This document shows positions 25,660 to 37,271 of a stretch of 64,000 bases of DNA, in pieces (the stretch's first letter is position 1; the number at the start of each line of letters is the position of its first letter). Where the stretch lies: positions 41,081,126 to 41,145,125 of the forward strand of contig NW_019211457.1 of the NCBI RefSeq assembly GCF_002443255.2. Direction: 5' to 3'. This DNA is from Varroa destructor. Its lineage: Eukaryota > Arthropoda > Arachnida > Mesostigmata > Varroidae. A program made the position numbers and the translations under genes. The notes beneath the pieces are model-generated. The model made no database searches and had not been told where the DNA came from. It saw nothing but the letters and a program-made list of their open reading frames with translations.

Positions 25660-26584
25660 GGAGGTATCAGAGGTGGAACCCACAAAAAGAAAGCAAAGAC
25701 ACCTTTCTTGATCAAATCAAGAAAGACTAGCTACTCTAGTTGTTTTCCTAAAAAAAAAAACTGCGCAGCGATGTAGCGATTTCGCATCAGCTTGCGTACC
25801 CGTCGGACGGACATTGGTAAGTAAACGTATAAATAGCCGTAAGTGTTTGTCCAATATTCGTTTATCCTGGACTTTGTAGCGTCACTCACATAATTGAATG
25901 ACAATAACAAAGATAATAATACATTGTCTCTCAACGTGTCTAAGGCTTAGATACCGCTGTCTTGCCTAACTTAGTACAGCTTCCCACTTGGTTCCTGTAC
26001 TCAACAGTTCGCTCGCTAAACATGTGTTCTGTCTTCTTAAACAGTTTCTCCTTCCCTATCTTAAGTCTTTTTTGAATCCATTTGAAGTTTAAAGAAAACT
26101 TCCAGGAAGGCGAAGTCTGACGAGGTGTTACCCCTCAAGGGGCACTCAATAGAAATTCAAAGGCCATATCGGTCGAAAACAGTCAACCGTTGCTCGGCCA
26201 ATGAAAAACCATTCAGTTTTGCAGCAGGCAAACAGTAAGCACTGGCCAGCGTTAGTCTTGATATTTCGCATCTGGTAAAATAATAGAACTATTTGAACAC
26301 TATTTTTGGGTAGCTTTACAGATGATGATGGCAATTTATTTAGCCGAAAAGAACGCGAGATTTTAGATTTCTGCGGATCTTCGTCTGAGTAACTGCAACA
26401 ACAACGACTTGAGAGCATAATTAATGACAGTAAATTTAACTTGAAGAATATTTTGGTCTATTCGCCCAAATGCCAATGAAATTCGAAACACCCACTGAAA
26501 GCACCGCAACGAAAGTATGGTTCTGGAATGACCGTTGCTGTCATTGACGCTACGAAGTTTCGTTTGAAATGCAAAATGCGATGA
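25660..26584. other. AT-rich non-coding sequence
   Basis: No persuasive open frame. It leads into the structured segment at 26585. A short hairpin CCCCT-CA-AGGGG lies near 26131. Confidence 0.45.
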
Positions 26585-26671
26585 GTTCAGTAGAACGATC
26601 CTGAAGGTCCTCGTCGTTCAGGATCTTACCTAGAAAAAAGAAAGATAAATCTCAGGTTAGTTCTATTGAAC
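26585..26671. other. predicted three-way-junction fold
   Basis: Three nested helices fill 87 nt almost without gaps at the junction. P1 pairs GTTCAGTAGAAC (26585-26596) with GTTCTATTGAAC (26660-26671), 11 Watson-Crick pairs plus one G-T. P2 pairs GATCCTGAA (26597-26605) with TTCAGGATC (26617-26625) around an 11-nt loop. P3 pairs TTACCTAGA (26626-26634) with TCTCAGGTTA (26650-26659), with one mismatch and one bulge, around a 15-nt A-rich loop. Each helix begins exactly where the previous one ends. It could be a structured RNA, a compound palindrome from a mobile-element end, or coincidence. Hammerhead core motifs are absent, and there is no coding frame with it. Confidence 0.5.
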
Positions 26672-26981
26672 GTCTTCCGACTCTCGGTTCGAGAATGACG
26701 ACACTAAACGGATTCGCTTCGGGACATTTGTCTTTAGCTCGGCTTGCGACTCGCTTCTACTGATAATAATACCTTGATGCTGCAATGTTCCCTTAAAGGG
26801 GGCTTATAAATTTGCAGTTCCCTTCCATTCTGGTTGTTTGCTGCCCAGACGCATTTGTAAACTCTCGAAGCGGGGAAAATATTTGACGAGCAGTGCACAA
26901 GCTCTGTGACGCTTCTGCTCGCCCAAAAAATATCTCATACGACGAAAAGAAATTAGGTGCAAACAGATATATTAACCACCT
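26672..26981. other. non-coding spacer between two structured segments
   Basis: About 310 bp without an open frame. It contains the small inverted repeat CCCTTAAAGGGG near 26791 and a TATAAA-like GGCTTATAAATTTGC near 26808. Confidence 0.4.
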
Positions 26982-27025
26982 ACAACATTGAATCTATATA
27001 TTTGCATATATAGATTCAATGTTGT
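26982..27025. repeat. perfect 20-bp inverted repeat, 4-nt loop
   Basis: ACAACATTGAATCTATATAT (26982-27001) is the exact reverse complement of 27006-27025, around the loop TTGC. Weaker pairing between flanking TATATTAAC and GTAACTATATATA may extend the stem. A perfect 20-bp pairing is far beyond chance expectation here. The four-base loop is small for a canonical microRNA precursor. A foldback element remnant or a small-RNA precursor are both possible. Confidence 0.9.
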
Positions 27026-30000
27026 TGTAACTATATATAATTACGTGATAATCCTTAGTGTTTTAGGTGCACTGCATGTATAAAGTACGTATAGATAGAC
27101 GCAACAGTTGAACTCGGAATTCGGTGCAATTTAAACGATAAAGATATAATGAATCGTATTGATGCCTATAGGTGTAAATTCGTGAAAAAAGAAAACCAGA
27201 AACTTTTACAGTCGGCAAATAACGGCTGTTTAGTTAGTTTTGGCAGAATCAACAGGATAAATTTGCTTAAAACGTCAACCCAGTAGAAGGATCACAGCTG
27301 TGCCTCACGAGCTATGAAGTCTCACCCCTAACGGGTGTAATAAAAAAGAAACAAAAAAAAATTCACTACTAATCTCGAAGATCGGTGCTCGTGAAGTTTA
27401 CGGCCATCTGATCCGGTGTTAGGCCCATACTGTCGCGTCAAAGGACGCACATGTTAGTAGGACACAGTCTTTGTGGGCATACCAGCTCAAAGAACCTGCC
27501 GCTAGGATTAGCTAGCTACCAATCCCTGGTAGATGTATTCGAAATATTATTTTCTATCGAGACAACATTACGCCGCCCTAGGCGCTAATATTTTCACGTT
27601 AATCTTGAGTGTTGCATATAAGCTACGTATTTGTCTTGAACGTATAATGAAAATATATATTGTACTCAAACGTGCCACAAGCAAAACAACATTACGCCTT
27701 TGATTGAAGTTGTTTAAACTATACACAATTAAATTTGTTAGCGAAGGCCAAATGCTGATGACAAACACAAGAACACCAATGGGAACAATACGACGTTGAG
27801 AGAGCCCCATATCAGGCATGTGAATGTACGCAATTTATCGATAAGCAATATGAATCTTTACTGGTAATATATTTTTACGCCTGGCAAGCAGCTGGCCATA
27901 TACATCGATCCTTTCGATTGTTTGAAAGCTATGATACGAGAAAGTAAAACGCCAACGCAACACACATGCTCAACTTCTCAATAGATCATTTCCTAACTAT
28001 TATGCTTTGTTGGTACTGTTCTAATTCGAAGTTCGCAGATAGAGCGTACGGCACATGAACTAAATATACTATCTTCTTCGACGTCATCTATCACTGTCTT
28101 CGAGCGATTTTAAGTGTACCCCTGAGTCATGCTCAAAGCTACCTTCCAATCTCACAACTAGTACTCTGCTTATGCGCTGTGAGCAGGTTGCTGGAACGCC
28201 CCTGCGTGACCATGAAACACATAGTGTATGACATGGGTGTAACCAAAGGCCGTCAGGACTTCTTTTATTTCAAGCCGGGCGATAGGCGGCCATGTGCAAG
28301 CTTGCGATTCACATTGTGCATTTCTGTCTACGTCGAGCCAAGGAGGTGATTCACTATAGGCCTAGCCCTAGGTGGCCCTTAAGGCCTCTATGATGAATTG
28401 CGTTACTTTCTATCTCAGTCGTAGAAACAAAAAAGTGGACACTGGCGACCAGCGACATCAGGAACAGCGGCTAACCTTAGCGTAATCGGACTAAGTTCCA
28501 AGTGCGCTTACAAAGTTCCTTAGGAAACATGCTTTTCACTTGTAAGTTCACGTGACTTTTGGCTAGGCGACATAGTGTGTGTAAGATACCTTACTGGACG
28601 GAGGACGCATACCTGCGCTCTATCGAACGAACATCTGTGGACTTGCTAGTCTTCCGTTTCCAATAGCTGTCAAGAAGGACAGCTGTTCCGACCAACAAGC
28701 GGGCGGACAGCATGTGAAGCCAATCCGGCTCACCCAGTAGCTTTTCTGGATTGCGGAAAGCACACACTGACTAACCCCAAGAGAGTGGGTGCCCCGTTTT
28801 TCCAAGCAAGAATCCCCTCGGGGTTCGGTAAAGCGCCCTTATGAAGAGGTTTGAGATGTGAACGCTGAAGTTCGTACATTCATTTCATCACGACGCAGTA
28901 TACTGCCACTACCACGGCTGTCCTATACTACTATATAGAGCAATAGGAAGCGGAATATCGGTAACGTCAATAAAGACGGCGCCGGATGTATTAGTAAAGG
29001 AAATCTCGAAAGGGAATAGGTAGACGAGGTTCGGGTGACTTTGGGCAAGCCAGCCGAACAACCAAATGGGTAACTGCTCTGCGTCGGTGCATGGGGCACT
29101 GCTCAATTCTACCAATGTTTGAGCTTCTCCTTTCGCCCGTTCAGGGTAATATTGTCAACTGCCTTCGAATTCTGCGAGCGTGTCAGTAGGTAGCCCTTAT
29201 ATGCGAGCGCCGCTCGCGAACTACTGTCTTCCGTGTGCACCTTCACCGCTTAATTGACCCTTTGAACGAAACACGATTAAACCAGCGGTTGTACTGCGAT
29301 GGTCTGGTGCCGCCATTGCCGCCGCTGGCCAGTATGTCTTGATATCAGCTTGCCTTGCGTCAGTACATTTTAGTTGCCCAGCAGCTGCACCCAGGCGGAG
29401 TAACCCGAGCCTTTTCCGTACAGACGCCCTTGGAACCATTGCTTCCGCTCAGTGTTCGCCAATTGCTATTGAAGCTGGCGGTGGACGCTTTTGCTGAGCA
29501 TGGGATATCTACATATTGTATGAAACGGTACGTCATTTTTTGGTGCTGAAAAAACTTTACCACACCGAGGATGGACAAGGCAACATAAGTATCCTCACTC
29601 CGTTCGACTGTATTATTCACAGCTTTTGCTCCTTTGCTGTTACTGCTCTCTAATGTAAACATGACCGTCTTCTTGATGGTTAACGAGGGTTGAAGTAGCT
29701 TCAGCTTTTGGAACTAAGAGGCTTCGCTTGCTGCTCTCAGCTGGCATTCTGTATGGCTTCCTTGCGTCGACCGTCCCCTAGGGAATAGAGACATCGCTGT
29801 TTCAGACCCCTTTCGGTTACTTTCCCAGTCCGTAGGTCCCTCTACTCGCCGACTCTCGATGGCTTCTGTTGCAGAGTGCGCGCTGAATCAGAGGCGACAG
29901 AGCAAAGCTGTGAACAGGATACAAAGTGTAAAGTTAATTAATTGCCTTCTCCTTTCAAGCTCGTTTCGGTCCCTTGCCACTATCATCCAACTGATGGCGG

Positions 30001-30370
30001 CCCTTGCCCTCTTAGTTTGCTGCGTACTCAATCCAGAACCGGAAAAACACAGAAATGCAGTGTATTTTAATGGCTATGCAGGGCTAAAAGGAAACAATAC
30101 TGATTCGAACATTTGCTACATAGAGCTGATATGTTGATGAAAAAAATGTTTAGATATCGACTGTAAAACGATTGACTCTATGTATTCAGCTGTCAATTTT
30201 TTTTTTATCAGAACACACAGAAAAGTAACACAAGCATACTCTGCAATGCAGTTTACAATCAAGCATTCTTCGCCATAAGCAATAAAATACTCCCGGCGTA
30301 CGATGAGTAGGAGCGCATTATTCTCACAAAACAAGTCAAATGATAGCAACAGCATGAATTGATTAATTTC
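27026..30370. other. AT-rich non-coding sequence
   Basis: A minus-strand frame at 27568-27835 gives a hydrophobic, membrane-like peptide (RIVPIGVLVFVISIWPSLTN, then ARLSTIYIFII). It lacks a recognisable receptor signature, so it is not called. Other frames (28909-29115, 29360-29662, 29859-30137) are short and featureless. Confidence 0.4.
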
Positions 30371-30388
30371 AATTAATTAATTAATTGA
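30369..30388. repeat. (AATT)4 in a perfect 20-bp palindrome
   Basis: TCAATTAATTAATTAATTGA is a tetranucleotide repeat that is also a perfect palindrome. Confidence 0.95.
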
Positions 30389-33300
30389 ACCATTTAATTG
30401 GCACAAAGTACACAAAATAGATACTGCGATTAACCAACTTAGGTTACGGCAAAAAAAGTCGTATAGCAAATGCAGTTGTCTAGCCCAGGCTTGCTTGGGG
30501 CGCGCACTACTTCTGACAGGGCAAGGACCTCTGCAATGCTCTGATATCCGATCATTTAAGCCCTGCGGTGCATAAAAACTCTCCATAAAAATAAATAAGC
30601 GCCTTTTAAACATTAATCCGGTCGATCGACTGCGCCACTACTGGCTGTTCCCTCATCCTATCTTCCTTTTTCTTTTCCTTCAGACCCTGTCTTGGGTCAG
30701 AGCTCCGCGCAGTTAAAAGACAATGGACATTACTGAGCATGCGTTCAACGCTTAGCATCGCTCCGAGAAGCCCGCTCGTCTGATATAGACAAATGAGCCA
30801 ATATTATCGACAAGCCTCTCCACAGGTTAGTAGGATTAAACTCGTCACGACACTGCCGTTTGGCCGGTTACTCGCTCCGCTGGCCCAAATATTGCCATAG
30901 TCAAATACACGACATCGTCATCAAAACGTATCGAAGTCATCAGAAGGCCAGAAGGCAGCCAAGCAGGAGTACTCACTTTCACCTTTCTCCGGCCGCTGCC
31001 GGCGCCTTCTCAACTATTAATTTCGGTATTTTTCAATTACATTATCCGCAAGAAAAAGCCGATTTGATTGTTTTCATCGTTCACTACCATAACAACAACA
31101 ACAGCTTTCCAATGCCTATGTGCCTTTTTTTGGATAGTGAACTCAGGATGTCATGGCCTCACACCGAACAAGCTCTCGTCCTGCTCACAGGCGACGCGTC
31201 TCAAAAGTTGGTTGGTCGAAGATTCGACATTGTTCCCTTCGTCGTCGTCTCGTAGTGCGCTCAATGTCTACGCGAAAATGTTTGTTTTCGGCCAGCGTGA
31301 AGTTAGAAACACAAAAAGATAAACCGGTAACATATAAGAAGAAAGGAGGAACGCACGATCGCACTACTCTGTTATTCCTGTTAGAGAAAAGGACTTTTAA
31401 TCGTGCACATGCAAGCAGAGTGAGAAATACAAACTCGGCCTGGTAGGAGGGGCAAACGACTTTGAGAAATGCGGGCAAACAGCGAACAGCAAACGAACAA
31501 AACCCTTCACCCGCTGCGCACAGCGGGGCCCCGAGTGCTGGAGACCCTGTGAAACATTTTCTTGACTTGGCGCGCCAGGTCCATGGAGACAAACTCGAAA
31601 CTCGGTCAGCTTTGCACAGTACTGCACCGCAGGCTAGTACAGCAGAAACGGCAGCATGGACAACCGCGGCGACAGTGCTAAATCGTATCTCTTTGCGTTG
31701 TTTGTGGGAAAGAGAAAAACAAGCTAGCCAGCTTTGCACGTGTTACGCTTGAAGAGCACTTGCTTGTTACAGATCTAGTTTCGAAACAGTGAGACGGAAC
31801 AAAACAAGCCAGCGGTTTTTAAGGAATCTTGCAAGTGCCCGTCCTCCTTTGGCCTGGGCATCGATAACCTTGCTTTGCGCCTGTTTAGGTCGTCTGCCTT
31901 TTCGAGTCGTTCAGACGTTCGATGACTGGTATTCGAACGTGGCGTTGGAATGCTCCTTTCCGTTCCTCTATATATGTTTACGTATATGTATATGCACGAT
32001 GAAAGATGGAGGATTCCTTAGTGGAACAGATACTTGGTGCTTCTGCGCTCTCGCAGCCGTCAGAAAGGTTGGAACAAGCTTGTTCCTCTTCACCAATCTC
32101 CGCTGGCCCAATAGCTGCCTACCTGGTTTGGATGTCGAATACCAATGATATGCGGGAAGGTTTTTTAAAGGGGACGGGTTGCTGTGCTTGAAAATTGATT
32201 AATTTCTAACAGTCGTCTTACAGCCGCCCACTTGTGCGGCCAACGATCGAAGAACCGACCAGCCAACGGACAAGCGGACGGATGCCGGTAAACGAACTAA
32301 CGTATGGTCTCAGGTCTTAGTTACCGTTAGGACTTTTCTTGCAAGGGGGAGGCGGCACGCGGCGATGCGGCTTATTTGGCTATACGGGTAACTGCGGGCT
32401 CTGTTGGTAGCAACAGTAGAAGAAGTTCGCTACTAACTCACTCGTTCCCACCCCCTGCTACGCCGGCCTTCACGAGTTTTCCTTCTTTCCCTCAACTATG
32501 CTGTTATTCTACCGAATCAAGCAATACTGCAATCTTGCTTTGTTGATCGGTACTAACTGTAACAATGGCAACGAAGGCGATGGCAGCAGAATCGTGTGCA
32601 GCGAACATGCACCCATTTGAAAGCAAAGAGTTCTTAGATTGTCACAGAAAGCATGCTAAAAGGATTCTATGAAACTGCTGCTATTGCTACTAGTTCAGCT
32701 ATCTTATATAGTCCCTGTGTACTTGTAAGTATGTGAATGTGCTTATATATAAGCTTCGGCTGCTCTATAAATACGGTGATTGCGGGGGCTACGGTAGACA
32801 TTGAAATGCTATGGTTATGGGGATATCACACGCGCTATAGTGCCGATGACGATGGTCGTTTCGCCTCGTCGGCTGACGCCGGGATCCTCCTTCTGTTTGC
32901 TTCATCCACTATCACGAGGTGACGCTCTAACGCAGTGTCGAGTCCTCCTCCAACAGTGCACTTCGCGTTCCAGCCCCTAGCATCTTAAATCTCAGTCTGC
33001 CAGCCTGTGTTTTTGGGTACCTTGGGTAATATTCCTGCCCCGAACATCCCAGCCGAAGCAGTTCCTCAAGCCGTCAAAAAGCGACCATAAATTACGGCTA
33101 GAACCTTTTGCAGTCAGCCTGTGTGTGATTTGCCTGAATGGCCCCACTCTTGTTTCGTCGTCTTACTGGCATGCCTGCCACCTTAGCTCCCCGAAATTTA
33201 CCCTAGATAGTAGTTGCTCAATTTGCTACTTTAAATCCTGGTCAGCAATGAGGCAGCGAAGGCCATTGTGGCTTTGGCAACATCGCAGGCAACACATGCC

Positions 33301-34197
33301 CCATTCGCCCGCTGTTTGTCCTGTAGCAACGAACAGTTATGAAGTTTTTGGCAGTAGATTCTTGTTGCAGAAATATGCCGTCTAACTACTCGACAGAGAG
33401 GAAAAATCTTGGCTTGAGTTTTTCGATGCCCTTACAGCTAGGTCAAATAATAAAGCGTAATTATCTGTCCGTATACTGAAATGGCACTCGCAATATGCGA
33501 AAATTATCGCTGTGTATCGTTGGTCAGGGTCACCAATGAAATATGGGCCGTTTGAATTGGTCGATCGTATAATTCTGTTTCTGCTTGAATTTTATTGCAG
33601 GAACGCAGTTCCGATAATATCAATACCCAGCTGAGTAGTCTGTGAGAACTGTTGAACCAAAGTGTATCTGTTAACGCCAACGAGAGTTTGGCTTTCGGGT
33701 ATGTTTATGAATATTAATCATAGAGAGGTTCGAACTTTGTGTTCGATACCTTTGATGATGCCATGTCAAAAGAACCCAGCTCAAACGAATTAAAAACAGG
33801 ATAAACGGCAAGGCCAGCGGGGTTTCGTTCGATACGCTATAAAGTGTAAGGCTAAAATTAGATCGTCCAACCGCTAGGCCTGTTCATACTACAATTTGAG
33901 CCGACCGATTATAGAAGCTAACTCATACACGATTGATCGGCCTTAGACAACTACATTATCTAGTATGCAGTCAATGCACTTGTGACACTAGAGACAGCGC
34001 ACTGCATAAAAACGATTATTTGTATATCAAATTAGAAGGGAACGATGTGAATAAATTAGTAACATAAATCATCCTACAGGAAAACATTGGTAACGTCAAG
34101 CCGCTTTCTTTGCAGGCCGCCAGGATTAGGCATATTTCGGCTTTTTTCCGAAATGAGCCTATTGGGACGACGCTTTTACCCGAAAACCTTGTACGGC
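30389..34197. other. non-coding, mixed composition
   Basis: The acceptor-like TTTTTCTTTTCCTTCAG near 30683 opens 32 featureless codons. A 184-codon minus frame (31185-31739) overlaps open plus frames and has no domain. At about 33600 TTTTATTGCAG precedes a 14-codon frame. None is strong enough to call. Confidence 0.4.
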
Positions 34198-34521
34198 TTA
34201 CATTTGTACCGCGTTAAAACTGTGAAAAGCAGAAGTTTGTTTTACTTTCCCTCTGCTGTTCACGGAAACGGGCCTCACTTCGTTGGACAAGAAGCATATC
34301 TTACAGGAGAGGATTCCGGGGCCAGTAGGCACTGACTGGTTGCGGTGAAAGGGATCAGGAGAGTTCATCGTGTAGAAAGGAGCGAACAGCAAGGGATGGC
34401 GAGTTTTCTTGCCCACCACTGGCTTTTCTGGCCTAATCCGCGGGACGACTTTCGGTACGTATTTGTGGCGACTCCTGCTACTGCTTCTCTCGGAGCCGCT
34501 GTCACTAGTGCTGGCTTGCCT
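34198..34521 (-). CDS. possible 3' exon, Ser/Arg-rich, unknown protein
   Basis: On the minus strand CTGTCCTTTTGGGCAG acts as a possible acceptor. It is followed by about 107 open codons ending in TAA. The peptide starts Ser/Arg-rich (ASTSDSGSERSSSRSRHKY), continues with a Pro/Val/Lys-rich part (VPKVVPRIRPEKPVVGKK), and has a single CKIC pair near the end. Codons favour purine first and C or T third positions in the first half. No family is recognised. An internal CCT|GTAAGA could alternatively serve as a donor. Plus-strand frames are also open here (34087-34575), which lowers confidence. Confidence 0.2.
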   Translation of the reverse strand, partial: RQASTSDSGSERSSSRSRHKYVPKVVPRIRPEKPVVGKKTRHPLLFAPFYTMNSPDPFHRNQSVPTGPGILSCKICFLSNEVRPVSVNSRGKVKQTSAFHSFNAVQM

Positions 34522-34795
34522 GCCCAAAAGGACAGTATTTCCTCTGTCGGTAGGGGGCGACGATTAGGGCGGTAACGGAATAGGCTGTCTTCGTAGTGGT
34601 TCAGGCTTCGCTCTCACTTACCATCAAGAAAAGGAAGTTGATTCGAGAAACGGCGAAAAGAGAGCTGTCTGCGTCTCGCTGACTACGATTGCTCGTCAGG
34701 CCACAGCGTGTCTCCGACGACTCCACAGCAGTACAGAAACCAGCGCGCCGACGGGCCGCTTGACAATCTGGAGCAGTGGTGGTGGTCGGTAGCTT

Positions 34796-35002
34796 TGAGA
34801 CGGAAAAAAAAGAAAAGAGAACGGAGGAACCCCATAGCGCGAAGACCGAAAAGAAAAAAAAGGCAGAGACGACGAAGTAGCAGCAGCAGAAGCAGTGAAG
34901 AATGCTGGGGAAAGCCGAAAAGGAGAGAAGCAGTACCAGCCAAAAGAAGACGAGAAACAGCAAAGAGAAAGCAAAGGAGCCATGGAAACAGGGATGGCAG
35001 CG
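34796..35002. repeat. purine-rich strand-asymmetric tract
   Basis: The plus strand is dominated by A and G (for example GGAAAAAAAAGAAAAGAGAA and GAAAAGAAAAAAAAGGCAGA), and a second purine-rich patch runs from about 35063 to 35156. Tracts like this can form triplex DNA and bias open-frame statistics. Confidence 0.75.
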
Positions 35003-35624
35003 GCATCAGCAGCACTACCAGCCGCTAGGGTTCTTTCCCACAATTTCTGAGAACTCCAGCGGTAAAGGCTACAAAACGAAGCGTGCCCCAGGCCAAGAAA
35101 GCCCAGAAAGCAAGAGGGTGCCTTGCAGCAAAAAAAGAAAGTGAGGAAAGGTGTATGAGTATGTTTCGCTATCCATCAGGAACGTACTAGTAAGAAGCAG
35201 GGACAAAGGTTTTGGGGACAGAAGAAGAATCGCTCGTATTTCGAACTCAGGAAAGAGATTATGACCCGCCTGTCCCCTGGGACACTCAGAATACCGCTAT
35301 TGCCACCAGCCGCACATCGTACAGTATAAACGATCGCAAGAACAATTATTGAGCTGCTGGGTATTTAAAGTGAGGTATATTGCAAATAATTAGAATCCAA
35401 GCGAATTGTAACGTCTATTTTTATTTTTAAATTTCACAAATGTACTCCACGAACATACAGCACCGCCATGTGATGGCACATACTGATCGAAGCTGCATCA
35501 TTCAGGCATTCGCAGACAGTGTGGGCAGAACAACATCTTGATCGCGTATCACATCTGTTCTTTCGCATCGATTTGTCTTAAAGATCTGCTGCTGCTACTG
35601 CTAGTATAGCTGATGAAATCTGCT

Positions 35625-35699
35625 GCCTTTTTGTTTCGTTTCTTTCATCGTTTTCTTTCTTACGCAGGAAAGAACTGATGAAAGCAAAAAGAAAAAGGC
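35625..35699. repeat. 75-nt imperfect hairpin
   Basis: The outer GCCTTTTT (35625-35632) pairs with AAAAAGGC (35692-35699). The arms then pair through TTT, TT, CTTTC, ATC and a final CTTTC/GAAAG, about 29 pairs in all, with small bulges and an 8-nt loop (TTACGCAG, 35660-35667). Length, loop and bulge pattern resemble a microRNA precursor. However, one arm is almost pure pyrimidine, and low-complexity arms pair easily by chance. Confidence 0.55.
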
Positions 35700-37271
35700 C
35701 GATAGAATTATGCAAAAAGGACAACTGAGGAACTGGGTGCTCCCTTAGGCTTGTGTCTCCTATCCGCGCTACGGCCGTAACCTCTACCGCCAAAGCCTCT
35801 TCTACCGCTTTATAAAGCTGCTGCGCTGTGCATGAATATATATGCGCGCGATTTCATGTGTATGTGTTGCGTGTGATGGACCTGCGACGGTCGGAGTCAT
35901 TCGGCGTCGGTTGGAGCAGACAGCACATTGCCGCCAGGCTGGAGAAAGCTTATTATACATCAAGGCCATTGACAGCGTCGGACAGTTCAGAAAGGCAAGA
36001 GAGCAGAGAATCGTAGCAGAAAGCACAAGACTCATGCGAGCCCTTGCCGACTCGCTGTTTTCTCTCGCAGCTGGGTCAGCCAGCCGGCGGCAGTAAGGAA
36101 AGTGCGCAATGTCTGCACAATGGAGAAGTACTGGACACCAACGGAGGAGTGTCCTTCTAAGTAGCGTCTCCTCTCCTTCTATTTCTCTCCCATTCCACTC
36201 TTAGTTATCTTCCTCATACTGCTTGGCAGTTTTCTCTCGCAAGCGCATTCCTTTCTTGGAAGAGCATGCTTGCTAATTCGGAATAAAAATGACAGAAGAA
36301 AAGCAGTCCGTGGCAGAAGTCGATGACTAGCTAGCTGGCTCGCTAAAAGGTCAAGAAAGCTGTAGAGGGAGTGAGGACCGCATGCGGCACGACACTCGGG
36401 GAAGGGGGTCTATATAATGGGAAATGCAGGGCAAGGCGGCTATCTGGATAGTGGGGTCACAGCCATCGCCACTGCTAAGAGGAGAAACGGAAGGGAAAGA
36501 AAGCAGACATGATAGCGATGAGAAGGACAGCCAAGAAAACTTCTAACAAATGAATTCTAATGGCTTTTTCATCTAGACAGCAACCTAACCTAACTCAGAT
36601 TTTACTTCTGGCAATAATTTCCTTTTATACGCGCTTTACTACAAGCTTATTATGATACCGACAGTATTTTATATATTCTCATGTGTGAAGCAGGCGTCAG
36701 CTAATAAATAGCTAATCTTGTATAACCTTGTGGCTACTAAAAAGATTCCACCTCTCTAAGACAAACGATAGAGAGATTATTCCACAAAATTTTATAGAGG
36801 TAAATAATTTTTCCCCATTTTTATCCTCCTTATTTATGTGCGGAAATATATATTTTTATATTCCTTAATCCCTGCTTGCTTACTGGAATGCCAAACATTT
36901 CACTAAGCATGACTTGACGATGGGATTTTATGATAAACCTCAAATCTTAATTCTCCTCTAAAATAGTGATTCAGACTGTATTATGCCACTTAATTTGGTG
37001 GTTTCTAAGCGAATGTTGCCTAACAACGACGGACACATTACGTTGTCAAGCCGTCAACATCGTTTGCTAATCGGCTTACTGCCCTGGTAAAGTCGAGGCG
37101 TTAGTTGGCAATGAACACACCATTAAACACCGGAGACACCTCATCCCCCAAGTTAGAACCCCTGAAAGCCCCTAACCAATCATCAACCCCGGCTGAATGT
37201 TTGGGATAGCTTAATATATGTATATAGAAGCTCAGGTCAAGGGGTCCTAAACAAGACCTTCTAAAATATGA

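Larger units (their letters stand above)
34528..37271. other. non-coding, purine-rich then AT-rich
   Basis: Contains the purine-rich tract at 34796-35002 and the imperfect hairpin at 35625-35699. A TATA-like CTATATAATGG lies near 36408. From 36.5 kb it is AT-rich. A short AACCTAACCTAAC at about 36580 is only two units of the arthropod-type telomere motif. The Lys/Arg-rich plus frame 34708-35028 is a translation of the purine tract. Confidence 0.4.

Noticed and set aside
26585..26671. Three-way fold read as a viral terminal repeat
   Set aside because: The loops are much larger than in such terminal repeats, and no associated replication or capsid gene is visible nearby.
27568..27835. Hydrophobic minus-strand frame resembling a chemoreceptor membrane segment
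   Set aside because: Hydrophobicity alone is not specific. There is no signature motif and no continuation into further membrane segments.
31185..31739. 184-codon minus-strand frame
   Set aside because: Overlaps open plus-strand frames at 31153-31752. Cys/Ala-rich without a pattern and no splice support.
34708..35028. Lys/Arg-rich frame resembling a nuclear basic protein
   Set aside because: It is simply the translation of the purine-rich tract.
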